Shown: piece after piece, positions 16,408-24,344 of the stretch
Position numbering within the stretch: position 1 is the first letter of the stretch
Layout: each line of letters starts with the position of its first letter
Source of the DNA: an uncultured Gammaproteobacteria bacterium
Lineage (GTDB): Bacteria > Pseudomonadota > Gammaproteobacteria > Pseudomonadales > Porticoccaceae
Direction: 5' to 3'
Assembly (NCBI GenBank): GCA_913060555.1
Contig: CAJXRS010000004.1
Location: 1-53,979, forward strand
DNA length: 53,979 nucleotides
Translations under genes and position numbers: made by a program
Notes under the pieces: model-generated
Databases searched by the model: none
Told to the model about the DNA's origin: nothing
The model's input: only the letters and a program-made list of their open reading frames with translations

Positions 16408-17436
16408 ATGGAACTGCCCGCCGACGTCCATTTGAAGCTGGAGCCCCGGGACGAATACATGCACCCACCGAGCACGGCGGAGAACTACAACGAGAGCATG
16501 TACTTCAACCTCTACGACGCCGCCCAGCGCGTCGGCGGCTGGTTCCGGCTCGGCAACCGGGTCAACGAAGGCTACGCCGAGATGACCAACTGCCTGTATC
16601 TGCCGGACGGGTCGGTGGCCTTCATGTACCAGCGCCCGGAGGTCGCCCACAACGAGGCGTTCGATGCGGGCGGCATGCGTTTCACCGTGGCCGAGCCCTT
16701 CCAGCGGCTGTCGGTGCACTACCAGGGTGAGGTGCTGCTGCTGAAACACCCGGGCGAGATGATCGATCCGGGCCGCGCCTTCAAGAACAATCCCAGGCTG
16801 CCCTGCACGGTGGACATCGACTACCGCGGCGTCTCGCCCCTGTACGGCGGCGAGCCGGTACACGCCGATGGCAGCCCCTGGCGGGAGAACCCCAACGCCG
16901 GCCTCTACCTGGGCCACTACGAGCAGCATATCGCCGGCAGAGGCAGCATCCGTGTCGGCGACCGCGAGTGGCGAGTCGACGGCCTCGGCCTGCGCGATCA
17001 CAGCTGGGGGCCGCGCTACTGGCAGAACGTGCCCTGGTACCGCTGGCTGCCGATGAGCTTCAGCGAGGATTTCGCCATCATGGTGCTCGACAAGATGCTC
17101 GGCGACGGCACCCGCATCGTCGGCGGCATGGTGCTCACCGAGGGGCGCTACGATCTGGTGCGCGAGGCCCGGGTCGAGTCCGAGTGGGATGATCGTTTTT
17201 ACCAGATCCGGCTGCGCGCCTGGGCGAGGACGGATCGCGCCGAATACCAGATCGAGGGTCGGGTGCTGTCATTGATCCCGTTGCGCAACCGCCGCACCCT
17301 CCCCGACGGCACCGAGCTCATGACCCGCATCACCGAGGGCCTCACCGAGTATCGCTGCGACGGCAGGGTCGGCTACGGGCTCTCGGAATACCTCGATCAG
17401 ATCGTCGACGGCCGGCCGGTGGGGGTGGACGCATGA
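16408..17436 (+). CDS. DUF7064/7065-like lipocalin-type protein
   Basis: A 342-residue protein without signal peptide or membrane segment. It is rich in predicted beta strands with many aromatic residues and a conserved LGLRDHSWGPRYWQNV stretch. This resembles the two-domain beta-barrel proteins (CrtC/tocopherol-cyclase-like lipocalin folds) that I associate with DUF7064/DUF7065; the assignment is from memory of family patterns. The function is unknown. Its last four bases overlap the start of a phosphotransferase (ATGA), and a DUF6285-like gene follows, so the three are translationally coupled. It may bind or isomerise a hydrophobic ligand. Confidence 0.7.
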   Translation: MELPADVHLKLEPRDEYMHPPSTAENYNESMYFNLYDAAQRVGGWFRLGNRVNEGYAEMTNCLYLPDGSVAFMYQRPEVAHNEAFDAGGMRFTVAEPFQRLSVHYQGEVLLLKHPGEMIDPGRAFKNNPRLPCTVDIDYRGVSPLYGGEPVHADGSPWRENPNAGLYLGHYEQHIAGRGSIRVGDREWRVDGLGLRDHSWGPRYWQNVPWYRWLPMSFSEDFAIMVLDKMLGDGTRIVGGMVLTEGRYDLVREARVESEWDDRFYQIRLRAWARTDRAEYQIEGRVLSLIPLRNRRTLPDGTELMTRITEGLTEYRCDGRVGYGLSEYLDQIVDGRPVGVDA

Positions 17437-18509
17437 ACCAGGTGGTGGACCTGCCGCCGGCGCGGGTCGGCGAACTGCTCGGCGCCGAGGTCGAACGCCA
17501 TTTCGGGCAGGCCCGGCTGCGTGGTCTGCAGCGCCTCTCCGGCGGCGCATCGCGGGAGACCTGGTCGTTCGATGTCGAGACCGCCGCCGGGGCCCACCAC
17601 CGACTCATCCTGCGCCGCGACCCCGGGGCCACCGGCGGCGCCGGACCCGAGGGCTGGCGCGGCGGCAAGACCGCCTATGCGCTCGACCGCGAGACCGAGG
17701 CCGAACTCCAGCAGGTGGTATTCGCGGCCGGTGGACCGGTGGCGAAGGTGCACTTCCGGGTGCCGGCCGATCATGCGCTCGGTGCCTGCTACGTGATGGA
17801 TCGCATCGACGGAGAGGTGCTGGCCCCGCGCATCCTGCGCGAAGATGCCTACGCCGACGCCCGCGCCATCATGGCGCGCCAGTGCGGGGAGATCCTCGCC
17901 GGCCTGCACGCCATCGACCCGGCCAAGCTGCCCGCCGGGCTCAGTCGCATGCCGGCGCGGGCGCTGCTGGCCTACTACCGCGACCTGCTCGACGGCATCA
18001 GCGCCTTCTACCGCGACGAGACCCCGGTGGGCCGCCCCCAGTACCATCCCGCGTTCGAGCTCGCCTTCCGCTGGCTGGAGGAGCGCTGTCCCGGCGACGC
18101 ACCGAACGGCCTGGTGCACGGCGATTTTCGCAACGGCAATTTCGTGGTCGGTCCCGAGGGCATCCGCGCCGTGCTCGACTGGGAACTGGGCCATGTGGGC
18201 GACGGCATGGAGGATCTCGGCTGGCTGTGCGTGCGCGCCTGGCGCTTCGGCCAACATCGCAACCCGGTGGGCGGCTTCGGTACGCGTGAGGATCTGTTCG
18301 CCGGCTACGAGAACGCCGGCGGCCGCGCGGTCGACCCCGGGGCCGTGCACTTCTGGGAGGTGTTCGGCACCCTCAAGTGGGGCATCGTCTGCCAGTTCCA
18401 GGCTTATAAACACCTCTCCGGGTTGATCGATTCTTTCGAGCACATGGCCATCGGCCGCCGCGCCTGCGAGAACGAACTCGACCTGCTGCAACTCATCGAG
18501 GAGCCCTGA
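17433..18509 (+). CDS. Phosphotransferase family protein (APH/ACAD10-type kinase fold)
   Basis: A 358-residue kinase-fold protein of the aminoglycoside-phosphotransferase superfamily. It shows the N-terminal GGASRETWSFDV glycine-rich loop, the catalytic HGDFRNGNFVV (HxDxxxxN) and the metal-binding LDWELGHVGDGMEDLGWL. This is the group related to the kinase domain of ACAD10, thought to phosphorylate hydroxyacyl-CoA or a hydroxylated lipid. Resistance is an unlikely role here. It overlaps the preceding gene by 4 bp and is one base from the DUF6285-like gene. In this context it probably activates a hydroxyl group on a catabolic intermediate. Confidence 0.87.
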   Translation: MNQVVDLPPARVGELLGAEVERHFGQARLRGLQRLSGGASRETWSFDVETAAGAHHRLILRRDPGATGGAGPEGWRGGKTAYALDRETEAELQQVVFAAGGPVAKVHFRVPADHALGACYVMDRIDGEVLAPRILREDAYADARAIMARQCGEILAGLHAIDPAKLPAGLSRMPARALLAYYRDLLDGISAFYRDETPVGRPQYHPAFELAFRWLEERCPGDAPNGLVHGDFRNGNFVVGPEGIRAVLDWELGHVGDGMEDLGWLCVRAWRFGQHRNPVGGFGTREDLFAGYENAGGRAVDPGAVHFWEVFGTLKWGIVCQFQAYKHLSGLIDSFEHMAIGRRACENELDLLQLIEEP

Positions 18510-18510
18510 T

Positions 18511-18897
18511 ATGCCCCAGGACCGGGCCACCGCCGCGGAACTGCTGGCCGGCGTGCGTGCCTTTCTCCGCCAGGAGGCGCTGCCTCAGCTACAGGGGGCG
18601 AGCGCCTACCGGTGTCGGGTGGCGGCCAATATTCTCGCCATCGTCGGTCGCGAGCTGGACCAGGGCGCCGCCGCCGACCGTGCCGAACGCGACGGCCTCG
18701 AACATCTTCTGGGCAAGCGCGCTGCACCTGAGCTGAGCCCAGAGGCCGCGCTCGACGCCCTCAACGCCGAGCTGTGCGCGGGCATTCGCTCCGGCGCCCT
18801 CGATGGGCGCCGCGCCGCCGTGCTGGCCCATGTGCGCGAAACCGTACGCGCCAAGCTCGCGATAGCGAATCCTGCCTACCCCGCCTTGAAGGACTGA
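18511..18897 (+). CDS. DUF6285-like small protein
   Basis: A 128-residue acidic, mainly helical protein with no signal peptide. Its layout (ATAAELLAGVRAFLR at the start, YRCRVAANILAIVGRELD, LNAELCAGIRSG, LAHVRETVRAKLAIANPAY) matches the small proteins I associate with DUF6285, which regularly follow an APH-type phosphotransferase. It starts one base after the kinase stop, so the two are probably translated together and may form a complex. The function is unknown. Confidence 0.75.
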   Translation: MPQDRATAAELLAGVRAFLRQEALPQLQGASAYRCRVAANILAIVGRELDQGAAADRAERDGLEHLLGKRAAPELSPEAALDALNAELCAGIRSGALDGRRAAVLAHVRETVRAKLAIANPAYPALKD

Positions 18898-18922
18898 GGC
18901 CGGGCGACCCGTTCTGTTGCAG

Positions 18923-18960
18923 TTGCAGGGTGGATCAGCCGAAGGCACATCCACCACAGG
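18923..18960. repeat. REP-like palindromic repeat, copy 1
   Basis: TTGCAGGGTGGATCAGCC followed by GAAGGCACATCCACCACAGG forms an imperfect palindrome (GGTGGAT...ATCCACC) with a GAA centre. A second copy in the same orientation lies at 19057. Such GGTGGATAAGCCGAAGGCGCATCCACC-type units are familiar dispersed intergenic repeats. The copies fill the 197-bp gap between the DUF6285-like gene and the convergent thioesterase. Confidence 0.75.
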
Positions 18961-19056
18961 GCGCACCCCCTACAAGGTGCCGCGCGGTTTGCCGGCCTGC
19001 GGCTGGGGTGCTGCTGGCCGGGCTTGCCTGGAGCCCATGGCGGAGTGCCGGCCGGT

Positions 19057-19094
19057 TGTAGGGTGGATAAGCCGAAGGCGCATCCACCACAGGG
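19057..19094. repeat. REP-like palindromic repeat, copy 2
   Basis: TTGTAGGGTGGATAAGCC followed by GAAGGCGCATCCACCACAGG repeats copy 1 at 18923 with only a few substitutions. It ends directly at the thioesterase stop codon. Between two convergent genes such palindromes can act as mRNA-end hairpins. Confidence 0.78.
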
Positions 19095-19982
19095 CTAGAA
19101 CCGGCGTATCAGCGGCGCGGCCAACTGTCGCAGGTCGTCGGGGATGGGCACCGAGCGGCGCGATGTAAAGTCGAACAGGGTGCCGGCGGTCTCCACGGTG
19201 GCCACGGTCTCGCGGCTGGCGGCGTCCATGAACCAGTGGAAGAAGCGCTGGATCTTGCCCTGCATCTCGCGCAGGCCGCTGCGGGCGATGATGGCGTCGC
19301 CGGCGCGCAGGGGCCGGTGGAACTCGATCTGGTATTCGAGCGCGGCGCTGCCCAGTCCGCGCGCCTTGCGGTAATTCGGGGTAAGACCATAGCCATGCTG
19401 GAGATGAGTGACGGCATCCGAGCAGCGCGCCATGAAAAAGCGCGGGTGGAGTTCGCCCCGGGCGTCGCATTCCCAGGGTTCGATGGTGCCGCGCGCGGTG
19501 TCCGGCAGACCCAGGTCGTCGGCGGTCGCCCAGTCCCGTGCCGCCGGCTGGTGCAGCTCCGCGGGTGGGCGCAGGTCGTCTGGCGGGGCGATGCGCAGCC
19601 GTTCGGCGGCGGCCAGGCAATGATCCGGCAGCGGCAGGGGTGCGCCGGCGCTGTCGATCAGGCCGAGTTCGATGACAAAGCGCGCGGCGATGGCGTCGCT
19701 GTCGATGTTGCGCATCTCGTTGAAGGTGGTCAGCCCGTCTTGATCGAGCGCGAGGATGCCGGTGGTGATCTCGAAGCTGGCGCCGTTGCGCAGCTCGCGC
19801 AGGAACAGCACGCGCTCGCGCCGGTGGCGCAGCACGTTACCCGCGGGCAGCCCCAGCAGAACCCGGAGCTGGCCCAGGGTTTCGGCGGAGCGGGCCAGGT
19901 AGTGCTGGACGTTCATGTGCTCCATGACGTCACACTCCCAGGCCTTGACATTGCCCCGCACCGTAGCGGTCATCTCTCCCAT
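19095..19982 (-). CDS. Double hotdog-fold acyl thioesterase
   Basis: A 295-residue cytosolic protein with two hotdog domains. The first (about residues 5-135) holds the acyl-thioesterase motif WECDVMEHMNVQHYLAR; the second (about 165-295) has WECDARGELHPRFFMARCSDA and ALEYQIEFHRPLRAGD. The arrangement resembles acyl-ACP thioesterases and 4-hydroxybenzoyl-CoA-thioesterase-like fusions. It would release free acids from acyl-CoA or acyl-ACP. It is the last gene of a minus-strand trio with a small periplasmic protein and an enoyl-CoA hydratase, 16 bp from the former. Two in-frame ATGs (residues 1 and 4) are equally possible starts. Confidence 0.82.
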   Translation of the reverse strand: MGEMTATVRGNVKAWECDVMEHMNVQHYLARSAETLGQLRVLLGLPAGNVLRHRRERVLFLRELRNGASFEITTGILALDQDGLTTFNEMRNIDSDAIAARFVIELGLIDSAGAPLPLPDHCLAAAERLRIAPPDDLRPPAELHQPAARDWATADDLGLPDTARGTIEPWECDARGELHPRFFMARCSDAVTHLQHGYGLTPNYRKARGLGSAALEYQIEFHRPLRAGDAIIARSGLREMQGKIQRFFHWFMDAASRETVATVETAGTLFDFTSRRSVPIPDDLRQLAAPLIRRF

Positions 19983-19998
19983 GGTCGGATCCCGTGGA

Positions 19999-20361
19999 TC
20001 AGTCCGTCGCCGCGCAGTCGAGGTCGATGGTCATACGGTTTACGGAGCGTTTGACCCGGTGATGGATCTGCACTCGCTCGCCGGCGGCGACGTCGCGCTG
20101 GTAAGTCTTCGGGGGCAGCACCCGGATGTCGAAGGTCGCCTCGCAATGGGCGCTGCGCTGATCGAGGTTGGTGAGTGAGAGCACCATGATATCGCCGGCG
20201 GCATCCGTGGCCCGCGCCTGGGCGATGATCTTGAGGCCGCCCAGGTCCTGGTTGATGTGCACCGGGAAGGTCTGCGCCGCGGCTGGTGCCGCCGCGGCCA
20301 GTGCGGCCAGACCGCACAGTAGCCTGGCGCGCCGGCGGAGCCCGTAGTTGGCGCCTGCCAT
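19999..20361 (-). CDS. Small secreted/periplasmic protein
   Basis: The chosen 120-residue frame starts one base after the enoyl-CoA hydratase stop. It begins with a basic N-terminus and a signal peptide ending in APAAAQ, leaving a mature domain of about 90 residues (TFPVHINQDLGGLKIIAQARAT...). The mature part contains two cysteines (HCEATF and LDCAATD) that may form a disulfide. The pattern is like small secreted proteins of Pseudomonas that are sometimes mislabelled as a kinase; I do not assign a function. A longer frame back to 20424 would overlap the hydratase and bury the signal peptide. Confidence 0.7.
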   Translation of the reverse strand: MAGANYGLRRRARLLCGLAALAAAAPAAAQTFPVHINQDLGGLKIIAQARATDAAGDIMVLSLTNLDQRSAHCEATFDIRVLPPKTYQRDVAAGERVQIHHRVKRSVNRMTIDLDCAATD

Positions 20362-20362
20362 C

Positions 20363-21160
20363 TCAGCGGCCCTGGTAGACGGGTTCGCGCTTTTCGGCAA
20401 AGGCCTTGGGCCCTTCCTTGGCATCCTCGGTCTTGAAGATGCGCTCGGCGATCAGCGCCTCGGTGCGGAAGCCTTCCTCCCAGGATTGATTGTAGGCGCT
20501 GATGGCTGCCTCCTTGGCAGCCTGGACGGCGAGAGGGCCGTTGCTGCAGATGAGTTTGGCGTAGCGCTCGGCTTCGGTCATGACCTCTGCGGCGGGTACT
20601 ACCTTGTTGATCAGGCCGAAGGCCAGGGCTTCCTGCGCGGTCAGCTGACGCCCGGTGAGAATGATGTCCATGGCGTGGCAGTAGGGGATCTGGCGCGGCA
20701 GACGCACATGGGAGCCGCCGCCGGGGATGATGCCCCAGTGTACCTCGGGCAGACCGAAGCGGGCGTGCTCGGCGGCGATGCGGATATCCATGCCCTGGAT
20801 GATCTCGGTGCCGCCGGCCAGGCAGAAGCCGTTGATGGCGGCGATGATGGGCTTGAAGCAGGTGCTGAAGAAGCGCTGCTCCGGTTTCGCCATGAAACGG
20901 CCGCCGGAGGCCGCTTCGGCGGTCAGCCTGGTGATGGTCTTCTTGAGGTCCGCGCCGGCACAGAAGGATTTGTCGCCCGCGCCGGTGACGATCAGTACCA
21001 GCAGGTCGTTGTCGTTCTTGAAGTCCTCGGTGACGACCTCTAGATCATCCAGCATCTCCGGGGTAATGGAGTTCATTTCGCTGGGGCGGTTGAAGGTCAG
21101 GTAGGCGAGTTGGCCCTTTTTCTCATAGATCAGGTCGTCGGTGATGGCGAGGGTCTTCAC
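20363..21160 (-). CDS. Enoyl-CoA hydratase/isomerase family protein
   Basis: A 265-residue crotonase-fold enzyme. The oxyanion-hole segment is FCAGADLKKT (about residues 68-77) and the second is NGFCLAGGTEIIQGMDIRIA. The two catalytic glutamates are probably the Glu in GGTEII and in LPEVHWGIIPGGG, so hydratase activity is likely. It would add water to an enoyl-CoA in a beta-oxidation-type route. It is the first gene of the minus-strand trio and is divergent from the SDR at 21341. Confidence 0.92.
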   Translation of the reverse strand: MKTLAITDDLIYEKKGQLAYLTFNRPSEMNSITPEMLDDLEVVTEDFKNDNDLLVLIVTGAGDKSFCAGADLKKTITRLTAEAASGGRFMAKPEQRFFSTCFKPIIAAINGFCLAGGTEIIQGMDIRIAAEHARFGLPEVHWGIIPGGGSHVRLPRQIPYCHAMDIILTGRQLTAQEALAFGLINKVVPAAEVMTEAERYAKLICSNGPLAVQAAKEAAISAYNQSWEEGFRTEALIAERIFKTEDAKEGPKAFAEKREPVYQGR

Positions 21161-21255
21161 GGATTCCTCCTGCAGGGATCGGGTGGCGACGCCGGGATAT
21201 CTGCGTCAAGAAGTTGCCATGATACGACAATGATTGCCTGGGTCGAGCGATTCGG

Positions 21256-21283
21256 TTGACAGCCGGGGGGCAGGCGCTAAGCT
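21256..21283 (+). promoter_or_regulatory. Candidate sigma-70 promoter for the SDR at 21341
   Basis: A consensus -35 box TTGACA (21256-21261) is followed after 16 bp by TAAGCT (21278-21283). It lies in the 180-bp divergent region between the enoyl-CoA hydratase and the SDR and would give a leader of about 50 bases. The -10 box is weak, so the call is tentative. Confidence 0.42.
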
Positions 21284-21340
21284 CGGGAAAGTCAACTTGC
21301 AGGGCGCGCCGGCCGGCGCGTGGGGCGATTCGGAGGGGGT

Positions 21341-22108
21341 ATGGCGGGAGACCTGGAAGGCAAGGTGGGGCTGATCACGGGCGGCGGATCCGGCATTGGC
21401 CGCGAGACGGCGCTGTTGTTCGCCCGCGAGGGTGCGCGCCTGGTGGTGTCCGATGTGAACCCGGAATCCGGTGGGGAAACGGTCGAACTGGTGCAGCGCG
21501 CCGGCGGCGAGGCGGTGTTCATCCGCTGTGATGTCGCCAAGGGGAGCGAGGTGGAAGCGCTGGTGGCCGCGACGGTCGAAGCCTACGGCCGTCTCGATTG
21601 CGCCTTCAACAATGCCGGGATCGAGGGCGATACCCGCGCCACCACGATTACCTGCACCGAGGAGAATTTCGATCTCAATATCGAGGTCAACCTCAAGGGC
21701 GTGTGGCGCTGCATGAAATACGAGATCGAACAGTTCCTGCGCCAGGGCTCCCCGGGGGCCATCGTCAATACTTCTTCGCTGGCGGGTCTGGTGGGCGTGC
21801 CCCGGGGCAACGCCTATGTGGCCGCCAAGCACGGGGTGATCGGGCTGACCAAGACGGCAGCCCTGGAATTCGCCAAGCAGGACATCCGGGTCAACGCGGT
21901 ATGCCCGGGAGCGATCGAGACGCCGATGCTGAACCGCATCGTCGGCGGTTCGGAGAAAGGTTACGAAATGATGCGCAAGATGGAGCCAGTCGGTCGGCTG
22001 GGCAAGCCTTCGGAGATTGGTGAAGCGGTGGTCTGGCTGTGTTCGGACCGGGCTTCCTTTGTCACCGGGCTGGCCATGTCCGTGGATGGAGGATCCTACG
22101 CTCAGTAG
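21341..22108 (+). CDS. Short-chain dehydrogenase/reductase
   Basis: A 255-residue SDR with TGGGSGIG (about residues 13-20), VSDVNPESG (NAD-type Asp), a divergent FNNAGIEG, NTSSLAG with the catalytic serine, YVAAK and VTGLAMSVDGGSYAQ. It is closely similar over its whole length to the SDR at 23443 (for example CTEENFD and GSPGAIV in both), so the two flanking the CoA-transferase are paralogues. The start at 21341 has GGAGGGGG just upstream; an in-frame extension to 21320 lacks support. Confidence 0.92.
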   Translation: MAGDLEGKVGLITGGGSGIGRETALLFAREGARLVVSDVNPESGGETVELVQRAGGEAVFIRCDVAKGSEVEALVAATVEAYGRLDCAFNNAGIEGDTRATTITCTEENFDLNIEVNLKGVWRCMKYEIEQFLRQGSPGAIVNTSSLAGLVGVPRGNAYVAAKHGVIGLTKTAALEFAKQDIRVNAVCPGAIETPMLNRIVGGSEKGYEMMRKMEPVGRLGKPSEIGEAVVWLCSDRASFVTGLAMSVDGGSYAQ

Positions 22109-22160
22109 CGCCGGCTGCGCCGACTTTGCCCAATCAGGATAACAACAGGAGGCAAGTTGC

Positions 22161-23393
22161 ATGAAACACGTACTCGATGGCTATCGGGTTCTCGACCTGA
22201 CCCAGTTTCTGGCCGGACCCGCGGCGACCCGGATTCTGGTCGAGGCGGGCGCGGAAGTGATCAAGGTCGAGTGGCCTGGTGGTGATCCCAGCCGCAAGTT
22301 CCCCTTTCTCGGCGAGGATGGCCGCAGCGCGTATTACGTACAGCAGAATCGCGGCAAGCGCAGCATCGGGGTGGACCTCAGGAGCCCCGAGGGCGTTGCC
22401 CTCGTCAAGGAGCTGGCGCGCGGTTGCGACGTGCTGATCGAGAACTTCGCCCCGGGCGTCATGGCGCGGCTCGGTCTGGGCTACGATGCCATCAAGACGA
22501 TCAATCCCGAGATCGTCATGTGCTCGATTTCCGCATTCGGCCAGAGCGGACCACTCGCGCACCTGCCCGGCTTCGACAACATCGGCCAGGCCTATTCCGG
22601 CATTACCAGCATGATCGGCGATCCCGGCAAACCACCGGCGTTTCCGATGGCCGCGATCGGCGATGTCAGTACCGGCGTCCACGCCGCCTGCGCCATCGGT
22701 TTCGCGCTGCTTTACCGAGAGAGGACCGGCAAGGGCCAGTATCTCGATATCTCGCTGCTCGACAGCTACTTCCACTACCACGAAGTGAATGTGCAGGCCT
22801 GGTCGTGCAGCAAGGGCGAAATCCAGCCCACCAGGTCCGGTTCGCACCACTATGCCGTGGCGCCCGGCGGTATTTTCAAAAGCAAGGATTCCTATCTGTT
22901 CTTGCTGCCGATCCTGCACCTGTGGCCAAAGTTGTGCGAGATCCTGGGCCGCCCGGAGCTGGCCGAGGATCCGCGCTATGTCGACAACGCTTCGCGTACC
23001 CGGAACCAGAAGGAATTGATCGCCATCATCGAGGAGTGGTTGCAGGCCCAGGACAGCGACGAGGCGGCGATCCGGATTCTGGAAGAAGGACATGTTCCGG
23101 TGGCGCCCATCCTTACGGTCGAGCAGGCCTGCCGGCACCCGCACCTGATCGAGCGGGAAACCGTGCGCACCATCTACGATCGTTCACTGGGCAGTTTTCA
23201 GGCGCCGGGCAACCCGCTGCGCTTTTCCGAATTTCCGGCGCACCTGGATCTGGAGGCGCCCTATCTGGGCGAACACAATGCCGAAGTGCTCGGCGATTGT
23301 CTGGGTTACAGCGGTGCGCACATCGCTGACCTGGTCAAACGGGGTGTGCTGCACAATGAGCCGATTCCGGCGCAGGCGGCGGCGCGCGCTTAG
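22161..23393 (+). CDS. Class III CoA-transferase (CaiB/BaiF family)
   Basis: A 410-residue formyl-CoA-transferase-fold enzyme. It begins with LDGYRVLDLTQFLAGPAATRIL, then the family segment VEWPGGDPSRKFPF, NRGKRSIGVDL, LIENFAPGVMARLGLGYD, and FPMAAIGDVSTGVHAA with the Asp that forms the covalent CoA intermediate. It moves CoA between acyl donors and a free acid and thus activates a substrate without ATP. The ribosome site is CAGGAGG. It is sandwiched between two paralogous SDRs and is probably co-transcribed with both. Confidence 0.93.
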   Translation: MKHVLDGYRVLDLTQFLAGPAATRILVEAGAEVIKVEWPGGDPSRKFPFLGEDGRSAYYVQQNRGKRSIGVDLRSPEGVALVKELARGCDVLIENFAPGVMARLGLGYDAIKTINPEIVMCSISAFGQSGPLAHLPGFDNIGQAYSGITSMIGDPGKPPAFPMAAIGDVSTGVHAACAIGFALLYRERTGKGQYLDISLLDSYFHYHEVNVQAWSCSKGEIQPTRSGSHHYAVAPGGIFKSKDSYLFLLPILHLWPKLCEILGRPELAEDPRYVDNASRTRNQKELIAIIEEWLQAQDSDEAAIRILEEGHVPVAPILTVEQACRHPHLIERETVRTIYDRSLGSFQAPGNPLRFSEFPAHLDLEAPYLGEHNAEVLGDCLGYSGAHIADLVKRGVLHNEPIPAQAAARA

Positions 23394-23442
23394 CCCCGCA
23401 TTGGCAACAGGATTCTTTCTTGATCAACCACGGAGCTAAATC

Positions 23443-24207
23443 ATGGCAGGCACAGTACAAGGCAAGGTGGCGCTGGTGACCGGCGCCGCCGGCGGCATCG
23501 GCCGCGCCGCGGCGCAGATCTTCGCGCGCGAAGGGGCCAAGGTGGTGGTTGCGGACCTTCAGGAGGCGGCCGGTGCCGAGACGGTGAGGCTCATTGAGGA
23601 AGCCGGTGGCGAGGCCGTCTTCGTGCGTTGTGATGTGTCGAAAGGCGCCGATGTTGAAAACCTGGTGAAAGCGGCGGTAAGTCATTATGGGCGGCTCGAT
23701 TGCGCCTACAACAACGCTGGTGTGGAGGGGACCTGGACTCGCATCCACGACTGCACCGAGGAAAACTTCGACTTCAACTACAACGTCAATCTCAAGGGCG
23801 TGTTTCTCTGCATCAAGTACCAGGTCAAACAGTTTCTGGAGCAGGGCAGTCCCGGAGCCATCGTCAGCACCGCCTCCATCGCGGGCCTGGTGGGCTCCAA
23901 GAATGCTGGCGCCTATGTAGCCGCCAAGCACGGCGTGGTCGGGCTGACCAAGACTGCGGCACTGGAATACGCTGCCAAGGGCATTCGCGTCAACACGGTT
24001 TGCCCCGGAGTCATCCGCACGCCCATGCTGGAGCGAATCTTTGCGACCAATCCCAAGATGGAGCAGGCCATGGTCGGCTTCGAACCGATTGGCCGCTTCG
24101 GTGCGCCATCTGAAATCGGCGAGGCCGCGGTGTGGCTGTGCTCGGACCAGGCCTCGTTCGTCACCGGGCACGCGATGGTGGTGGATGGCGGCGCCACAGC
24201 CTGCTGA
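23443..24207 (+). CDS. Short-chain dehydrogenase/reductase
   Basis: A 254-residue SDR with TGAAGGIG (about residues 13-20), VADLQEAAG, the variant YNNAGVEG, STASIAG, YVAAK and VTGHAMVVDGGATAC. It is a paralogue of the SDR at 21341 and keeps the same CTEENFDFNYNVNLKGVF central region. The CoA-transferase lies between them. Possibly the two enzymes act on different stereoisomers or successive hydroxyl groups of a CoA-activated substrate; this is inference from the arrangement. Confidence 0.92.
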   Translation: MAGTVQGKVALVTGAAGGIGRAAAQIFAREGAKVVVADLQEAAGAETVRLIEEAGGEAVFVRCDVSKGADVENLVKAAVSHYGRLDCAYNNAGVEGTWTRIHDCTEENFDFNYNVNLKGVFLCIKYQVKQFLEQGSPGAIVSTASIAGLVGSKNAGAYVAAKHGVVGLTKTAALEYAAKGIRVNTVCPGVIRTPMLERIFATNPKMEQAMVGFEPIGRFGAPSEIGEAAVWLCSDQASFVTGHAMVVDGGATAC

Positions 24208-24344
24208 GTGCTGCGGCACGCGCACGCGCCACGCCGGGCGCGGACCCAGCGGGCTTCCGGGTGAAAGTTTTCCGATAACGATGTTCAACCTTCAGTAACA
24301 GAAACGCACACCATCTGGATGTGCGGCGACAGGGGAGAGAAACC

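Noticed and set aside
17433-18509. Aminoglycoside resistance phosphotransferase
   Set aside because: The fold is shared, but coupling to DUF7064-like and DUF6285-like genes and the LDWELGHVGDGMEDLGWL pattern fit the ACAD10-type metabolic kinases.
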